From positions 620,001-684,000 of the forward strand of contig NZ_JAPIVO010000001.1 in assembly GCF_026239655.1 (NCBI RefSeq): a DNA stretch of 64,000 bases. Direction: 5' to 3'. Of the stretch, positions 44,659-53,909 are shown in pieces (within the stretch, counting starts at the first letter, position 1; every line of letters starts with the position of its first letter). The notes beneath the pieces are model-generated. The model searched no databases. It was not told the origin of the DNA and saw only the letters and a list, made by a program, of their open reading frames with translations. The DNA comes from Pedobacter sp. MR2016-24. Its GTDB lineage: Bacteria; Bacteroidota; Bacteroidia; Sphingobacteriales; Sphingobacteriaceae. The position numbers and the translations under genes were made by a program.

Positions 44659-44924
44659 TGGCACGTTCGATTAAAAAAGGACCTTATATTGACCATAACG
44701 TAGAGAAGAAAGTAGTCTCTATGAATGAATCAGGCAAAAAGTCTGTCATTAAAACTTGGTCTCGCAGATCAATGATTTCACCAGATTTCGTGAATCATAC
44801 ATTTGCAGTGCATAACGGTAATAAATTCATACCGGTATACGTAACAGAAAACATGGTTGGTCACAAGCTGGGAGAGTTTGCTCCAACCAGAACATTTAGG
44901 GGTCACTCTGAAAAGAAAAAATAA
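44658..44924 (+). CDS. rpsS: 30S ribosomal protein S19
   Basis: Small-subunit head protein of 88 residues ([39 protein letters not shown] pattern, here with IPVYV). Overlaps rplB by 1 bp; rplV follows 7 bp later. Confidence 0.97.
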   Translation: MARSIKKGPYIDHNVEKKVVSMNESGKKSVIKTWSRRSMISPDFVNHTFAVHNGNKFIPVYVTENMVGHKLGEFAPTRTFRGHSEKKK

Positions 44925-44931
44925 TTAAGAG

Positions 44932-45294
44932 ATGGAAGCAGTAGCGAAATTAAACAATTGTCCAACCTCACCGCGTAAGATGCGTTTGGTTGTAGATCTT
45001 ATCAGAGGTGAGCGTGTTGAGAAAGCATTACATATTTTAAAATTCACCAATAAAGAAGCAGCATTGAAAGTTGAAAAACTTTTATTGTCAGCGATCAAGA
45101 ACTGGGAAAATAAAAATGAAGGTTCTCGCCCTGAAGAAAACCAATTATATGTTAAAACTATAATGGTTGGTGGCGGCCGTCAGTTGAAAAGACTGAGACC
45201 TGCACCACAAGGTCGTGGTTACAGAATACGTAAGCGTTCAAACCATGTAACTTTGGTAGTAGATAGTAAAAACGTTGAAACTCAAACTAATTAG
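44932..45294 (+). CDS. rplV: 50S ribosomal protein L22
   Basis: Exit-tunnel constriction protein of 120 residues. [16 protein letters not shown] and the tunnel hairpin [19 protein letters not shown] are intact, with no insertion or deletion at the macrolide-resistance loop. It ends 5 bp before rpsC. Confidence 0.97.
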   Translation: MEAVAKLNNCPTSPRKMRLVVDLIRGERVEKALHILKFTNKEAALKVEKLLLSAIKNWENKNEGSRPEENQLYVKTIMVGGGRQLKRLRPAPQGRGYRIRKRSNHVTLVVDSKNVETQTN

Positions 45295-45299
45295 TAGAA

Positions 45300-46166
45300 A
45301 TGGGACAAAAAGCACATCCAATAGGAAACAGGTTAGGAATCATCAGAGGTTGGGATTCTAACTGGTTCGGTGGCAACAACTATGCTGACAAATTAGTTGA
45401 GGACGAAAAAATAAGAAAATACCTTTCTGTGCGTATCGCAAAAGGAGGAGTAGCTAAAGTAGTTATCGAACGTACGTTAAAACGTATCACTGTAACTATC
45501 CACACTGCACGTCCGGGTATTGTGATCGGTAAAGCAGGAGCTGAGGTTGACAAGATCAAAGAAGAGTTAAAGAAACTTACAAAAAAAGAGATTCAGATTA
45601 ACATTTTTGAGATCAAACGTCCTGAGCTTGATGCACAACTGGTAGCAGAAAGTGTTGCAAAACAATTAGAAGCAAGGATCTCATTCCGTAGAGCAATGAA
45701 ATCTACTATCGCATCAACAATGCGTATGGGTGCTGAAGGTATCAAAATAATGACATCAGGTCGTTTAGGTGGTGCTGAGATGGCGCGTAGCGAGCAGTAT
45801 AAAGAAGGAAGAATTCCTTTGCATACTTTCCGTGCAGACATCGATTATGCATTAGCTGAAGCATTAACTACTTATGGTAAAATAGGTGTTAAAGTTTGGA
45901 TCTGTAAAGGTGAGGTTTACGGTAAGCGTGATCTTTCTCCTAACATTGGTGCAGTAAGCAATGCTCCTGGTAAAGGCGGCAGACCTGAAGGTGCTTTTGC
46001 AGGTGGCGGCAGAGACAGAGATAACCGTGGCGGTGGCGACAGACGTAACGACAACAAAGGTCGTGGCGGAAGAGGTCCAGGTCAGGGTGGTCCGGGTCAG
46101 GGCGCACCAGGTGCAGGTAGAGATAATAGAGGCGGAAATACTCCTAACAGAGGTCCTCGTAAATAA
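45300..46166 (+). CDS. rpsC: 30S ribosomal protein S3 with long Gly/Arg-rich tail
   Basis: mRNA-entry-site protein of 288 residues, about 55 longer than E. coli S3. The KH domain ([20 protein letters not shown]) and the conserved C-domain ([37 protein letters not shown]) end near residue 215. The rest is a low-complexity tail rich in Gly, Arg, Asp and Asn (for example [20 protein letters not shown]). Such tails are known in Bacteroidota S3; their function is not known to me. Confidence 0.97.
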   Translation: MGQKAHPIGNRLGIIRGWDSNWFGGNNYADKLVEDEKIRKYLSVRIAKGGVAKVVIERTLKRITVTIHTARPGIVIGKAGAEVDKIKEELKKLTKKEIQINIFEIKRPELDAQLVAESVAKQLEARISFRRAMKSTIASTMRMGAEGIKIMTSGRLGGAEMARSEQYKEGRIPLHTFRADIDYALAEALTTYGKIGVKVWICKGEVYGKRDLSPNIGAVSNAPGKGGRPEGAFAGGGRDRDNRGGGDRRNDNKGRGGRGPGQGGPGQGAPGAGRDNRGGNTPNRGPRK

Positions 46167-46204
46167 TTAGTTAACAGATCGTTTAACGATAATATTAAGA
46201 TAAA

Positions 46205-46627
46205 ATGTTACAGCCAAAAAGAACGAAGTTCAGAAAGATGCAAAAGGGCAGAATGAAAGGTTTAGCAACACGTGGTGCTGAATTGTCATTCGGGTCTTTC
46301 GGGATTAAATCTTTAGAGGCGACATGGATTACCAGTCGTCAGATAGAGGCAGCCCGTATTGCGGTAACTCGTTTCATGAAACGTGAAGGCCAGGTTTGGA
46401 TTAGAATATTCCCGGACAAACCGGTAACTAAGAAACCAGCTGAAGTACGTATGGGTAAAGGTAAAGGTGCGCCGGAATACTGGGTAGCTGTTGTTAGACC
46501 AGGACGTATAATTTTTGAAGCGGAAGGCGTTTCTTTAGAAATCGCTAAAGAAGCAATGCGTTTAGCAGCTCAGAAATTACCTATCCAAACCAAATTTGTA
46601 GTACGTAGAGATTACGTAGAAGCATAA
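46205..46627 (+). CDS. rplP: 50S ribosomal protein L16
   Basis: A-site tRNA-contacting protein of 140 residues ([40 protein letters not shown]). It lies 38 bp after rpsC and 72 bp before rpmC; the latter gap is unusually long and folds. Confidence 0.98.
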   Translation: MLQPKRTKFRKMQKGRMKGLATRGAELSFGSFGIKSLEATWITSRQIEAARIAVTRFMKREGQVWIRIFPDKPVTKKPAEVRMGKGKGAPEYWVAVVRPGRIIFEAEGVSLEIAKEAMRLAAQKLPIQTKFVVRRDYVEA

Positions 46628-46630
46628 AAA

Positions 46631-46684
46631 GTTTTGGGGTCAATGTTGTAAGTAACTTGTTATTATAACCGCTAGACCCAGAAC
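46631..46684 (+). promoter_or_regulatory. Structured gap between rplP and rpmC
   Basis: Outer stem 46631-46641 / 46675-46684 (GTTTTGGG, one bulged G, TC pairing with GACCCAGAAC, one wobble). Inside it an inner hairpin 46645-46651 / 46663-46669 (GTTGTAA / TTATAAC, one wobble), extendable past a bulged G. No T-run follows. Candidate leader or processing site for rpmC onward. Confidence 0.5.
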
Positions 46685-46699
46685 ATAAAAATTAATAAA

Positions 46700-46909
46700 A
46701 TGAAGAACTCAGAAATCACAGGGCTTTCACAAGAAGAACTAGTAGTCAGGATTGCAGAAGAAAAAGAAAACTTGGTTAAGTTAAAATTTGCACATACAAT
46801 TTCGGCTATAGAGAATCCTACCCGCATCAATAAGGTAAGAAAAGACATCGCCCGATTAAATACTGAAATGACTAAGCGTAAAGCTGCGTCAGCTAGTGAA
46901 ACTAAATAA
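46700..46909 (+). CDS. rpmC: 50S ribosomal protein L29
   Basis: Tunnel-exit protein of 69 residues, helical hairpin ([39 protein letters not shown]). Standard position between rplP and rpsQ, but preceded by a 72-bp structured gap. Confidence 0.96.
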   Translation: MKNSEITGLSQEELVVRIAEEKENLVKLKFAHTISAIENPTRINKVRKDIARLNTEMTKRKAASASETK

Positions 46910-46922
46910 CTTTAGAGTCGAA

Positions 46923-47177
46923 ATGGAAAGACAATTAAGAAAAACAAGAACCGGGTTGGTAGTAAGTAACAAGATGGATAAATCTGTTGTTGTTGCGGTA
47001 GAGCGTAAAGTGAAACACCCGATCTATGGTAAGTTTGTTAAGAAAACTACCAAATTTATGGCTCATGACGAGAAAAACGATTGTGGTATTGGTGATACAG
47101 TACTTATCATGGAGACTCGTCCGCTGAGTAAAAACAAGAACTGGAGATTAGTGGAAATTTTAGAGAGGGCTAAATAA
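46923..47177 (+). CDS. rpsQ: 30S ribosomal protein S17
   Basis: 16S rRNA 5'-domain binder of 84 residues. ATG at 46923 ([20 protein letters not shown]) is the family start; the frame is also open nine codons further up inside rpmC and that is rejected. [19 protein letters not shown] and [14 protein letters not shown] follow the family. It lies 13 bp after rpmC and 1 bp before rplN. Confidence 0.97.
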   Translation: MERQLRKTRTGLVVSNKMDKSVVVAVERKVKHPIYGKFVKKTTKFMAHDEKNDCGIGDTVLIMETRPLSKNKNWRLVEILERAK

Positions 47178-47178
47178 C

Positions 47179-47547
47179 ATGGTACAACAGGAATCGAGAT
47201 TAAATGTAGCCGACAATAGCGGCGCAAAACAAGTATTGGTTATCCGTGTACTTGGTGGTACTGGCAAGAGATATGCTTCTATAGGTGACAAGATCGTTGT
47301 TACTGTTAAAAGCGCAATCCCTTCTGGTAACATTAAAAAAGGTACCGTATCTAAAGCAGTTGTAGTAAGAACGAAAAAAGAGATCAGACGTAAAGATGGT
47401 TCTTACATCCGTTTCGACGATAATGCAGCGGTATTGTTAAATGCACAAGATGAGCCACGTGGAACACGTATTTTTGGCCCGGTAGCGAGAGAACTGCGTG
47501 AAAAACAATTCATGAAAATTGTATCATTAGCACCGGAGGTATTATAA
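47179..47547 (+). CDS. rplN: 50S ribosomal protein L14
   Basis: Intersubunit-bridge protein of 122 residues, also the docking site of the silencing factor RsfS ([46 protein letters not shown]). Its 3' end contains GGAGGT at 47535-47540, well spaced to serve the next gene. Confidence 0.98.
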   Translation: MVQQESRLNVADNSGAKQVLVIRVLGGTGKRYASIGDKIVVTVKSAIPSGNIKKGTVSKAVVVRTKKEIRRKDGSYIRFDDNAAVLLNAQDEPRGTRIFGPVARELREKQFMKIVSLAPEVL

Positions 47548-47548
47548 T

Positions 47549-47890
47549 ATGAAAAATAAAGTAACTGTTCAACCAAAAATTAAAATCCGTAAAGGAGATT
47601 TAGTAAAGGTTATAGCTGGTGATTCAAGAGGCCAGGAAGGTAAAGTACTTTCAGTATTGATTACTAAAAGTAGGATACTGGTAGAAGGTGTAAACCTTGT
47701 ATCAAAACATACAAAACCAAATGCTGCTAATCCTAACGGAGGTATCATTAAAAAAGAGGCTGCTCTTCATATTTCTAACGTTGCGTTAATTGATCCTAAA
47801 ACAGGAGCGACTACGCGTGTTGGCAGAAAGCTTAATGCTGATGGGAAATTAGTTAGGGTATCTAAAAAATCAGGAGAGGAGATCAAATAA
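47549..47890 (+). CDS. rplX: 50S ribosomal protein L24
   Basis: Assembly-initiating protein of 113 residues with the KOW motif ([20 protein letters not shown]). A Shine-Dalgarno-like GGAGGT lies 8 bp before the ATG within rplN, unusual for this phylum. The stop overlaps the rplE ATG as TAATG. Confidence 0.97.
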   Translation: MKNKVTVQPKIKIRKGDLVKVIAGDSRGQEGKVLSVLITKSRILVEGVNLVSKHTKPNAANPNGGIIKKEAALHISNVALIDPKTGATTRVGRKLNADGKLVRVSKKSGEEIK

Positions 47891-48462
47891 TGACTTACAT
47901 ACCAAGATTAAAGACTAAATACAAAGAGGAAATTGTAACAGCTCTGAAAGAGAAGTTTGCTTACAAAACTGTGATGCAGGTTCCTAAATTAGAGAAAATA
48001 GCTATCAACCAGGGTGTTGGTCGTTTCTCTGTGACTGACAAAAAGATTATTGACACTTCTATTGTAGAAATGAGCACAATCGCAGGTCAGCAGGCAGTTG
48101 GATCAAAATCTAAAAAAGATATCTCAAACTTCAAATTACGTAAGGGTATGCCGGTAGGTGTACGTGTAACTTTACGTGATAACAACATGTTTGAGTTTTT
48201 AGATCGTTTAATTTCCGTAGCTTTGCCACGTATCCGTGATTTTAAAGGTATCAACGATAAAGGTTTTGATGGAAAAGGTAATTACACGTTAGGTATTACT
48301 GAGCAAATCATCTTCCCTGAGATCAACATCGACAAAATCTCTAAGATTTTAGGTATGGATATTACCTTTGTAACAACAGCTACCACTGATGTTGAAGCAT
48401 TGGAACTTTTAAAACAATTTGGATTACCGTTTAAAAATCAAACCCCTAATACAAATCAATAA
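47890..48462 (+). CDS. rplE: 50S ribosomal protein L5
   Basis: 5S rRNA-binding protein of 190 residues ([48 protein letters not shown]). Overlaps both neighbours by 1 bp (TAATG). In E. coli the S8 repressor site covers the start of this gene; here the fold is instead found before rpsH. Confidence 0.98.
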   Translation: MTYIPRLKTKYKEEIVTALKEKFAYKTVMQVPKLEKIAINQGVGRFSVTDKKIIDTSIVEMSTIAGQQAVGSKSKKDISNFKLRKGMPVGVRVTLRDNNMFEFLDRLISVALPRIRDFKGINDKGFDGKGNYTLGITEQIIFPEINIDKISKILGMDITFVTTATTDVEALELLKQFGLPFKNQTPNTNQ

Positions 48463-48731
48463 TGGCAAAAGAAGGAGTAAAAGCTCGCGAAGTTAAGCGC
48501 CAAAAATTAGTAGCTAAGTATGCAGACAAACGTGCTGAACTTAAAGCTGCTGGTGATTATGAAGGATTAGATAAATTACCAAAAAATTCATCTGCTGTAA
48601 GATTACACAACAGATGTAAATTGACTGGTCGTCCTCGTGGTTACATGCGTACTTTCGGTATATCAAGGGTTACTTTCCGTGATATGGCTTTGGCAGGAAA
48701 AATTCCTGGAGTTACAAAAGCAAGTTGGTAA
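48462..48731 (+). CDS. rpsN: 30S ribosomal protein S14, zinc-independent long form
   Basis: Small-subunit head protein of 89 residues, the long C-minus type: it has one Cys ([13 protein letters not shown]) and no CxxC zinc ligands, unlike the 61-residue zinc form. Overlaps rplE by 1 bp. A 140-bp folded gap separates it from rpsH. Confidence 0.97.
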   Translation: MAKEGVKAREVKRQKLVAKYADKRAELKAAGDYEGLDKLPKNSSAVRLHNRCKLTGRPRGYMRTFGISRVTFRDMALAGKIPGVTKASW

Positions 48732-48745
48732 AAAAGAATTCGTCT

Positions 48746-48843
48746 ACGTTAGTTGTTACGCCTTAGGGCGTAATATTGCTAACGTTTAGGCGTTTACAAA
48801 AACAAATATTAACCGATGGCAGGTCGTTCCGAAGGGTTCGGAA
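48746..48843 (+). promoter_or_regulatory. Two-hairpin element between rpsN and rpsH
   Basis: Hairpin A: ACGTTAG (48746-48752) / CTAACGT (48779-48785) outer stem and TTACGCC (48756-48762) / GGCGTAA (48767-48773) inner stem, loop TTAG, with an asymmetric internal loop (TTG / TATTG). Hairpin B: TTCCGAA (48827-48833) / TTCGGAA (48837-48843), loop GGG, 28 bp before the rpsH ATG. No T-run follows either, so they look like an RNA regulatory element, not a terminator. Confidence 0.6.
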
Positions 48844-48871
48844 AGGAAACCACTATCACAACTCAATAATA

Positions 48872-49270
48872 ATGAATACAGATCCAATAGCAGATTATCT
48901 TACAAGAGTAAGAAATGCCATCAAGGCAAATCACAGAATTGTAGAAATTCCTGCATCAAACCTGAAAAAGGAAATCACGAAAGTTCTTTTTGACAAAGGT
49001 TACATTGCTAATTACAAGTTTGAGGACACTACTGTTCAGGGAACGATTAAAATCGCTTTGAAGTACAATCCTATAACTAAAATACCTGCTATCCGCACGT
49101 TAATGCGTATCAGCAAACCAGGTTTAAGGCAATATGCTGGCGTTGAGAAAATGCCAAGAGTATTAAATGGTTTAGGTATCGCTATTTTATCTACATCTAA
49201 AGGTGTAATGACTGATAAAGAAGCAGCCAGACTAAACATTGGTGGCGAGGTTTTGTGTCACGTTTATTAA
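48872..49270 (+). CDS. rpsH: 30S ribosomal protein S8
   Basis: 16S rRNA central-domain binder of 132 residues from ATG at 48872 (MNTDPIADYLTRVRNAIKAN). The frame is open 32 codons up through the hairpin region, but that stretch has no family similarity. The C-terminus has STSKGVMTDKEAARLNIGGE and LCHVY. S8 represses the spc operon in E. coli by binding mRNA, making the folded gap just upstream of interest. Confidence 0.97.
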   Translation: MNTDPIADYLTRVRNAIKANHRIVEIPASNLKKEITKVLFDKGYIANYKFEDTTVQGTIKIALKYNPITKIPAIRTLMRISKPGLRQYAGVEKMPRVLNGLGIAILSTSKGVMTDKEAARLNIGGEVLCHVY

Positions 49271-49288
49271 TTAAAGGAGGATAACAAA

Positions 49289-49846
49289 ATGTCAAGAATA
49301 GGAAAAGCCCCAATAAGTATCCCTGCAGGAGTAACAATTACCATCTCTAAAGAGAACGTAGTAACAGTTAAAGGTCCTAAAGGTGAATTATCGCAAGCTG
49401 TAGATACAGATATCACAGTTAGTCAGGAAGATGGTGTACTAACAGTAACCCGTCCGACTGAGCAAAAAAGACACAAAGCATTGCACGGTTTATACCGTTC
49501 ATTGGTTAACAATATGGTTATCGGTGTAACAGAAGGTTATAAAATTCAACAGGAATTAGTTGGTGTGGGTTACCGTGCTACTAATACAGGAAATACCCTG
49601 GATCTTGTTTTAGGTTATTCTCACCATTATGTGTTCCAGTTACCAGAAGAGATTAAAGTAACTACTACCTCAGAAAAAGGTCAGACACCTAAAATTATTT
49701 TAGAGAGTATCGACAAACAACTGATCGGTCAAGTAGCAGCGAAAATACGCTCATTACGTGCACCAGAGCCATATAAAGGTAAAGGTATCAAGTTTGTAGG
49801 CGAAGTGTTAAGAAGAAAAGCAGGTAAATCAGCTTCTAAAAAATAA
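49289..49846 (+). CDS. rplF: 50S ribosomal protein L6
   Basis: Sarcin-ricin-loop neighbour of 185 residues ([45 protein letters not shown]). A strong Shine-Dalgarno AAGGAGG (49274-49280) is 8 bp before the ATG, one of few in the window. Confidence 0.98.
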   Translation: MSRIGKAPISIPAGVTITISKENVVTVKGPKGELSQAVDTDITVSQEDGVLTVTRPTEQKRHKALHGLYRSLVNNMVIGVTEGYKIQQELVGVGYRATNTGNTLDLVLGYSHHYVFQLPEEIKVTTTSEKGQTPKIILESIDKQLIGQVAAKIRSLRAPEPYKGKGIKFVGEVLRRKAGKSASKK

Positions 49847-49851
49847 TCATC

Positions 49852-50205
49852 ATGGCAGGGAAAAAATTATCTCGTAGAGATCGTATAAAAAAAGGAATCA
49901 GAAAAAGACTTACCGGTTCTGAAGGTCGTCCAAGGTTATCAGTTTTTAGAAGCAATAAAGGTATTTATGCTCAAATCATTAACGACGTAACCGGAAGTAC
50001 AATCGTATCAGCGTCATCACTTTCAAAAGATTTTGCAAGTAATGGCAATAAATCAGAGCAATCTGTAGCTGTAGGTAAATTAGTAGCTGAAAAAGCAATC
50101 GCAGCTGGCATTAAAGAAGTTGTTTTCGATAGAAATGGCTATTTATACCATGGTCGCGTGAAGTCGTTGGCAGAAGGTGCCCGTGAAGCTGGTTTAGTAT
50201 TTTAA
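49852..50205 (+). CDS. rplR: 50S ribosomal protein L18
   Basis: 5S rRNA-binding protein of 117 residues ([58 protein letters not shown]). Standard spc order; 5 bp after rplF. Confidence 0.97.
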   Translation: MAGKKLSRRDRIKKGIRKRLTGSEGRPRLSVFRSNKGIYAQIINDVTGSTIVSASSLSKDFASNGNKSEQSVAVGKLVAEKAIAAGIKEVVFDRNGYLYHGRVKSLAEGAREAGLVF

Positions 50206-50222
50206 TCTGAAAATAGGTAAGA

Positions 50223-50741
50223 ATGTCAACTATCAATATAAAAAGAGTTAAGACTAGCGAGGTCGAGTTAAAAGACCGTTTAGTTAGCATACAACGTGTT
50301 GCCAAAGTAACCAAAGGTGGACGTACTTTCAGTTTCTCAGCTATCGTAGTTGTTGGAGATGAAAACGGAATCGTAGGTTACGGATTAGGTAAAGCGAAAG
50401 AGGTTACAGAAGCTATTGCAAAAGGTATCGATGATGCTAAAAAGAACTTGGTAAAAGTTCCATTGCTTAACGGTACTGTTCCTCATGAACAAATCGGTAA
50501 ATTCTCTGGTGGTTTTGTATTAATTAAACCAGCTGCAGTAGGTACAGGAGTAATTGCAGGTGGTGCAATGCGTGCTGTATTAGAGAGTGCTGGTGTACAT
50601 AACGTATTAGCAAAATCAAAAGGTTCATCAAATCCTCACAACGTGGTAAAAGCAACTGTTGATGCTTTAACAAAAATGCGTGATGCTTATACCATCGCAC
50701 AGCAACGTGGTGTTGATTTAAACAAAGTTTTTAACGGATAA
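50223..50741 (+). CDS. rpsE: 30S ribosomal protein S5
   Basis: Accuracy-related small-subunit protein of 172 residues with the double-stranded RNA-binding-like N-domain ([32 protein letters not shown]) and the C-domain ([20 protein letters not shown]). Ends 4 bp before rpmD. Confidence 0.98.
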   Translation: MSTINIKRVKTSEVELKDRLVSIQRVAKVTKGGRTFSFSAIVVVGDENGIVGYGLGKAKEVTEAIAKGIDDAKKNLVKVPLLNGTVPHEQIGKFSGGFVLIKPAAVGTGVIAGGAMRAVLESAGVHNVLAKSKGSSNPHNVVKATVDALTKMRDAYTIAQQRGVDLNKVFNG

Positions 50742-50745
50742 GAAC

Positions 50746-50925
50746 ATGGCTAAGATCAAAATAACCCAGGTAAAAAGTATCATTGACAGAAGTGAGCGTC
50801 AAAAAAGAACTATGCAGGCATTAGGTTTAACCAAAATGAACAAGTCTGTAATCGTTGAAGCTAACCCAGCTATCATTGGTATGGTAAGAAAAGTTAACCA
50901 TTTGGTTGCTATCGAAACTATATAA
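50746..50925 (+). CDS. rpmD: 50S ribosomal protein L30
   Basis: Small protein of 59 residues that starts MAKIKITQVKSIIDRSERQK and continues TMQALGLTKMNKSVIVEANP, the L30 pattern. It is easily missed because of its length. It lies 4 bp after rpsE and is followed by a 107-bp gap with a long hairpin before rplO. Confidence 0.95.
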   Translation: MAKIKITQVKSIIDRSERQKRTMQALGLTKMNKSVIVEANPAIIGMVRKVNHLVAIETI

Positions 50926-50932
50926 TTCTTAG

Positions 50933-50970
50933 AGGTTGTAAATTAGTTTAAAATTACTAATTTGCAACCT
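50933..50970 (+). promoter_or_regulatory. 15-bp hairpin between rpmD and rplO
   Basis: Stem 50933-50947 / 50956-50970 (AGGTTGTAAATTAGT and ACTAATTTGCAACCT, one G-U pair), 8-nt AT-only loop. It is followed by TTGTATATG, not a T-run. Candidate mRNA processing, attenuation or protein-binding site within the spc operon. Confidence 0.55.
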
Positions 50971-51032
50971 TTGTATATGTTTAACCGTTGTCCCTGATTA
51001 GTGAAAGCGAAGGGCAGCACAATAAGTTTAAA

Positions 51033-51479
51033 ATGAACTTAAGTAATTTAAAACCTGCATCAGGTTCCATTAAAAATAGTAAGAGAATTGGTCGTGGTAC
51101 CGGATCTGGTCGTGGTGGTACATCAACACGTGGTCATAAAGGTGCTGGATCTCGTTCTGGTCACAAAACGAAGATCGGTTTCGAAGGTGGACAGATGCCA
51201 TTACAGCGTCGTGTACCTAAGGTTGGTTTCAAACCAATTAACCGTGTTGAATATGTAGGCGTTAACTTAGACGTTTTACAAGGTTTAGCAGAGAGATTCA
51301 GCTTGACAACTATAGATTTCACTACCTTGCAAGAGCATGGTTTAGCACATAAAAATGATTTAATCAAAGTATTGGGTCGTGGTGAAGTTAAATCTAAATT
51401 AGAAGTTAAAGCACATGCTTTTTCTGCTACTGCACAAAAAGCCATTGAAGCTGTTGGAGGCTCAATCGAAAAATTGTAA
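51033..51479 (+). CDS. rplO: 50S ribosomal protein L15
   Basis: Late-assembly protein of 148 residues from ATG at 51033 ([20 protein letters not shown]). The frame is open 15 codons up, which I reject as non-conserved. Family features: [36 protein letters not shown]. It is 3 bp before secY. Confidence 0.97.
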   Translation: MNLSNLKPASGSIKNSKRIGRGTGSGRGGTSTRGHKGAGSRSGHKTKIGFEGGQMPLQRRVPKVGFKPINRVEYVGVNLDVLQGLAERFSLTTIDFTTLQEHGLAHKNDLIKVLGRGEVKSKLEVKAHAFSATAQKAIEAVGGSIEKL

Positions 51480-51482
51480 TTA

Positions 51483-52826
51483 ATGAAGAAGCTGTTTACT
51501 ACTTTAAGTAATATTTGGAAAATCCAGGAATTAAAAGAGCGTATAGTTTTTACGCTCGTAATTCTTTTGGTCTATAGGTTTGTCTCTCATGTGGTTTTAC
51601 CAGGTGTTGATGCAACGGCCTTAGGTGATAATCAGAAATCTGGAATCCTGGGTTTGCTGGACATGTTTGCGGGAGGATCTTTTTCCCGTGTATCTATCCT
51701 GGCGCTGGGTGTTATGCCATATATTTCTGCTTCAATTGTAGTTCAGTTATTGGGAATCGCTGTTCCTTCTTTCCAGAAAATGCAAAAAGAGGGAGAAAGT
51801 GGCAGAAACAAACTTAATCAGATTACAAGGTACTTAACAGTAGCTATTACAGCTGTTCAGGCTGTGGGTTATGTGAAAACACAAGTACCTGTTGAAGCTA
51901 TCCTGATTGATCATACTTTATTCTTTGTATTGTCAACCTTCGTGTTGTCTGCAGGAACATTGTTTGTGATGTGGCTTGGTGAAAAGATCACTGATAAAGG
52001 TATTGGTAATGGTATATCCCTGATCATTATGGTTGGAATTATAGCACGTTTACCAATCGCTTTACAACAGGAGATCAGTTCGAGGCTGGTGGGTGATAGT
52101 GGCGGCCTAATTGCTTTGTTACTTGAAATCGTAGCGCTTTTCGGAGTGGTAATGTTTACAATCCTGATTGTTCAGGGTGTACGTAAAGTTCCTGTTCAGT
52201 ATGCAAAACGTATTGTTGGTAACAGACAGTTTGGTGGTGTTAGACAGTATATCCCATTAAAAGTAAATGCAGCTGGCGTAATGCCAATTATCTTTGCTCA
52301 GGCATTGATGTTCATTCCCACTACACTTACACAGTTTTTCCCTTCTTTACAAAACACCTGGTTAATCCAGTTTAGTGATCCTACCTCTTTGGCTTACAGT
52401 TTAACTTTTGCTTTCTTAATTATAGCTTTTACTTTCTTCTATACCGCGATTACAGTTAATCCGGTGCAGATGTCAGATGATATGAAAAAGAATGGTGGTT
52501 TTATTCCGGGTATCAAACCTGGTCTGGCTACCTCATCTTTCATTGATGATGTTATTTCTAAGATTACTTTCCCGGGATCAGTATTCCTGGCAATCATTGC
52601 TATTCTTCCATCTTTAGCAGTGAAGTTTGGTATTAAGTCTGAGTTTGCTCATTTCTATGGAGGTACATCCCTGCTGATTTTAGTAGGTGTGGTATTGGAT
52701 ACTTTACAACAAATTGAAAGCTACCTGTTAATGCGTCATTATGACGGATTGATGAAAACAGGACGGGTTACTGGTCGTACAGGCGTGCCTGCTGCGAGCA
52801 CTAGCGGTAGCAGTGCAGTAATTTAA
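51483..52826 (+). CDS. secY: Protein translocase subunit SecY
   Basis: Channel subunit of the Sec translocon in the inner membrane, 447 residues and ten membrane helices. Plug and helix-2 region: GLLDMFAGGSFSRVSILALG and VMPYISASIVVQLL. Others: the FVMWLGEKITDKGIGNGISL loop and cytoplasmic contacts such as GFIPGIKPG. Usual place between rplO and map, where transcription couples secretion with ribosome synthesis. Confidence 0.98.
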   Translation: MKKLFTTLSNIWKIQELKERIVFTLVILLVYRFVSHVVLPGVDATALGDNQKSGILGLLDMFAGGSFSRVSILALGVMPYISASIVVQLLGIAVPSFQKMQKEGESGRNKLNQITRYLTVAITAVQAVGYVKTQVPVEAILIDHTLFFVLSTFVLSAGTLFVMWLGEKITDKGIGNGISLIIMVGIIARLPIALQQEISSRLVGDSGGLIALLLEIVALFGVVMFTILIVQGVRKVPVQYAKRIVGNRQFGGVRQYIPLKVNAAGVMPIIFAQALMFIPTTLTQFFPSLQNTWLIQFSDPTSLAYSLTFAFLIIAFTFFYTAITVNPVQMSDDMKKNGGFIPGIKPGLATSSFIDDVISKITFPGSVFLAIIAILPSLAVKFGIKSEFAHFYGGTSLLILVGVVLDTLQQIESYLLMRHYDGLMKTGRVTGRTGVPAASTSGSSAVI

Positions 52827-52832
52827 TATTGA

Positions 52833-53618
52833 ATGTCTAAGATCTATTATAAGTCTCCCAAAGAGATTGAACTGATCCGTGAGAGCTCCATACTGGTGGC
52901 TAAAACGCTGGCTGAAGTAGCCAAAGTTATAGGACCTGGAGTAACCACTAAAAAGTTGAATGATGTCGCGGAGACTTATATCAAAGATAATGGCGCAATA
53001 CCTGCATTCTTAAACTACAATGGATTTCCATACTCTCTTTGTATATCGCCTAATGAGCAGGTTGTTCATGGCTTTCCGGGAGACTATGTGATCAAAGAGG
53101 GAGATTTGATCTCTGTCGATTGTGGTGTAATCAAAAATAAGTTCTTTGGCGACTCGGCTTATACTTTCTCTATAGGGGAGATCAGCGTGGAGCAGCAGAA
53201 GCTTATAGACGTTACGCAGGAATGTTTGAAGCGCGCAATTGATAAGGCTGTAGTAGGATCCAGAATCGGTGATATTGGTTACGCAGTCCAGTCCTTAGCA
53301 GAAGACAACGGCTTCGGTGTAGTGAGAGAGCTGGTTGGCCATGGAGTAGGTGTTCAGTTACACGAGAAACCTGAAGTTCCTAATTACGGACGGAAGGGCG
53401 TGGGAATGAAATTAGAGGAAGGAATGGTAATTGCCATTGAACCAATGATTAACGCCGGAACAGCTAACGTGAAATTTTGGTCTGATGGTTGGACTGTCAC
53501 TAGTAGAGATAACAGACCTTCAGCACATTTTGAGCACACTGTAGCAATAAAAAGGGGCAAAGCAGACGTTTTATCGACCTTTTCATATATTGAAGAAGTT
53601 TTAAAAGAAAAAAGGTAA
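52833..53618 (+). CDS. map: Type I methionine aminopeptidase
   Basis: Removes the initiator Met from nascent proteins; 261 residues. Metal ligands are visible in order: Asp in ISVDCGV, Asp in FFGDSAYTF, His in LVGHGVGVQLHEKP, Glu in AIEPMIN and Glu in SAHFEHTVAI. It is 6 bp after secY and is followed by a 71-bp AT-rich gap that may hold a promoter for infA. Confidence 0.97.
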   Translation: MSKIYYKSPKEIELIRESSILVAKTLAEVAKVIGPGVTTKKLNDVAETYIKDNGAIPAFLNYNGFPYSLCISPNEQVVHGFPGDYVIKEGDLISVDCGVIKNKFFGDSAYTFSIGEISVEQQKLIDVTQECLKRAIDKAVVGSRIGDIGYAVQSLAEDNGFGVVRELVGHGVGVQLHEKPEVPNYGRKGVGMKLEEGMVIAIEPMINAGTANVKFWSDGWTVTSRDNRPSAHFEHTVAIKRGKADVLSTFSYIEEVLKEKR

Positions 53619-53645
53619 ATAATTAAATTATTTTAATTATTTTTG
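53617..53645 (+). promoter_or_regulatory. AT-rich hairpin and putative -7 box before infA
   Basis: A perfect 11-bp stem made only of A-T pairs (53617-53627 / 53632-53642, loop TTAT) overlaps a TATTTTTG box at 53638-53645. There is no clear -33 TTTG. The box could start an infA-rpmJ-rpsM transcript with a leader of about 40 nt; the stem could also act as a weak terminator. Confidence 0.35.
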
Positions 53646-53689
53646 CAGCCCTGTTTAACAGCAGCTAATCAAGTAAAAATCAATATTAT

Positions 53690-53908
53690 ATGGCTAAACA
53701 AGCCTCGATTGAACAAGACGGTGTAATAAGAGAAGCATTATCAAATGCCATGTTCCGCGTAGAGCTGGAGAATGGTCATGAGATTATTGCTCATATTTCG
53801 GGTAAGATGAGGATGCACTACATCAAAATTTTACCTGGAGACAAAGTAAAATTAGAGATGTCGCCTTACGACTTATCAAAAGGCAGGATTACTTATAGAT
53901 ATAAATAA
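53690..53908 (+). CDS. infA: Translation initiation factor IF-1
   Basis: A-site-binding OB-fold factor of 72 residues ([59 protein letters not shown]). Full length. It is 1 bp before rpmJ. Confidence 0.98.
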   Translation: MAKQASIEQDGVIREALSNAMFRVELENGHEIIAHISGKMRMHYIKILPGDKVKLEMSPYDLSKGRITYRYK

Positions 53909-53909
53909 A

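Noticed and set aside
48776-48871. Upstream start for rpsH
   Set aside because: The 32 extra codons read through the hairpin element and do not resemble S8.
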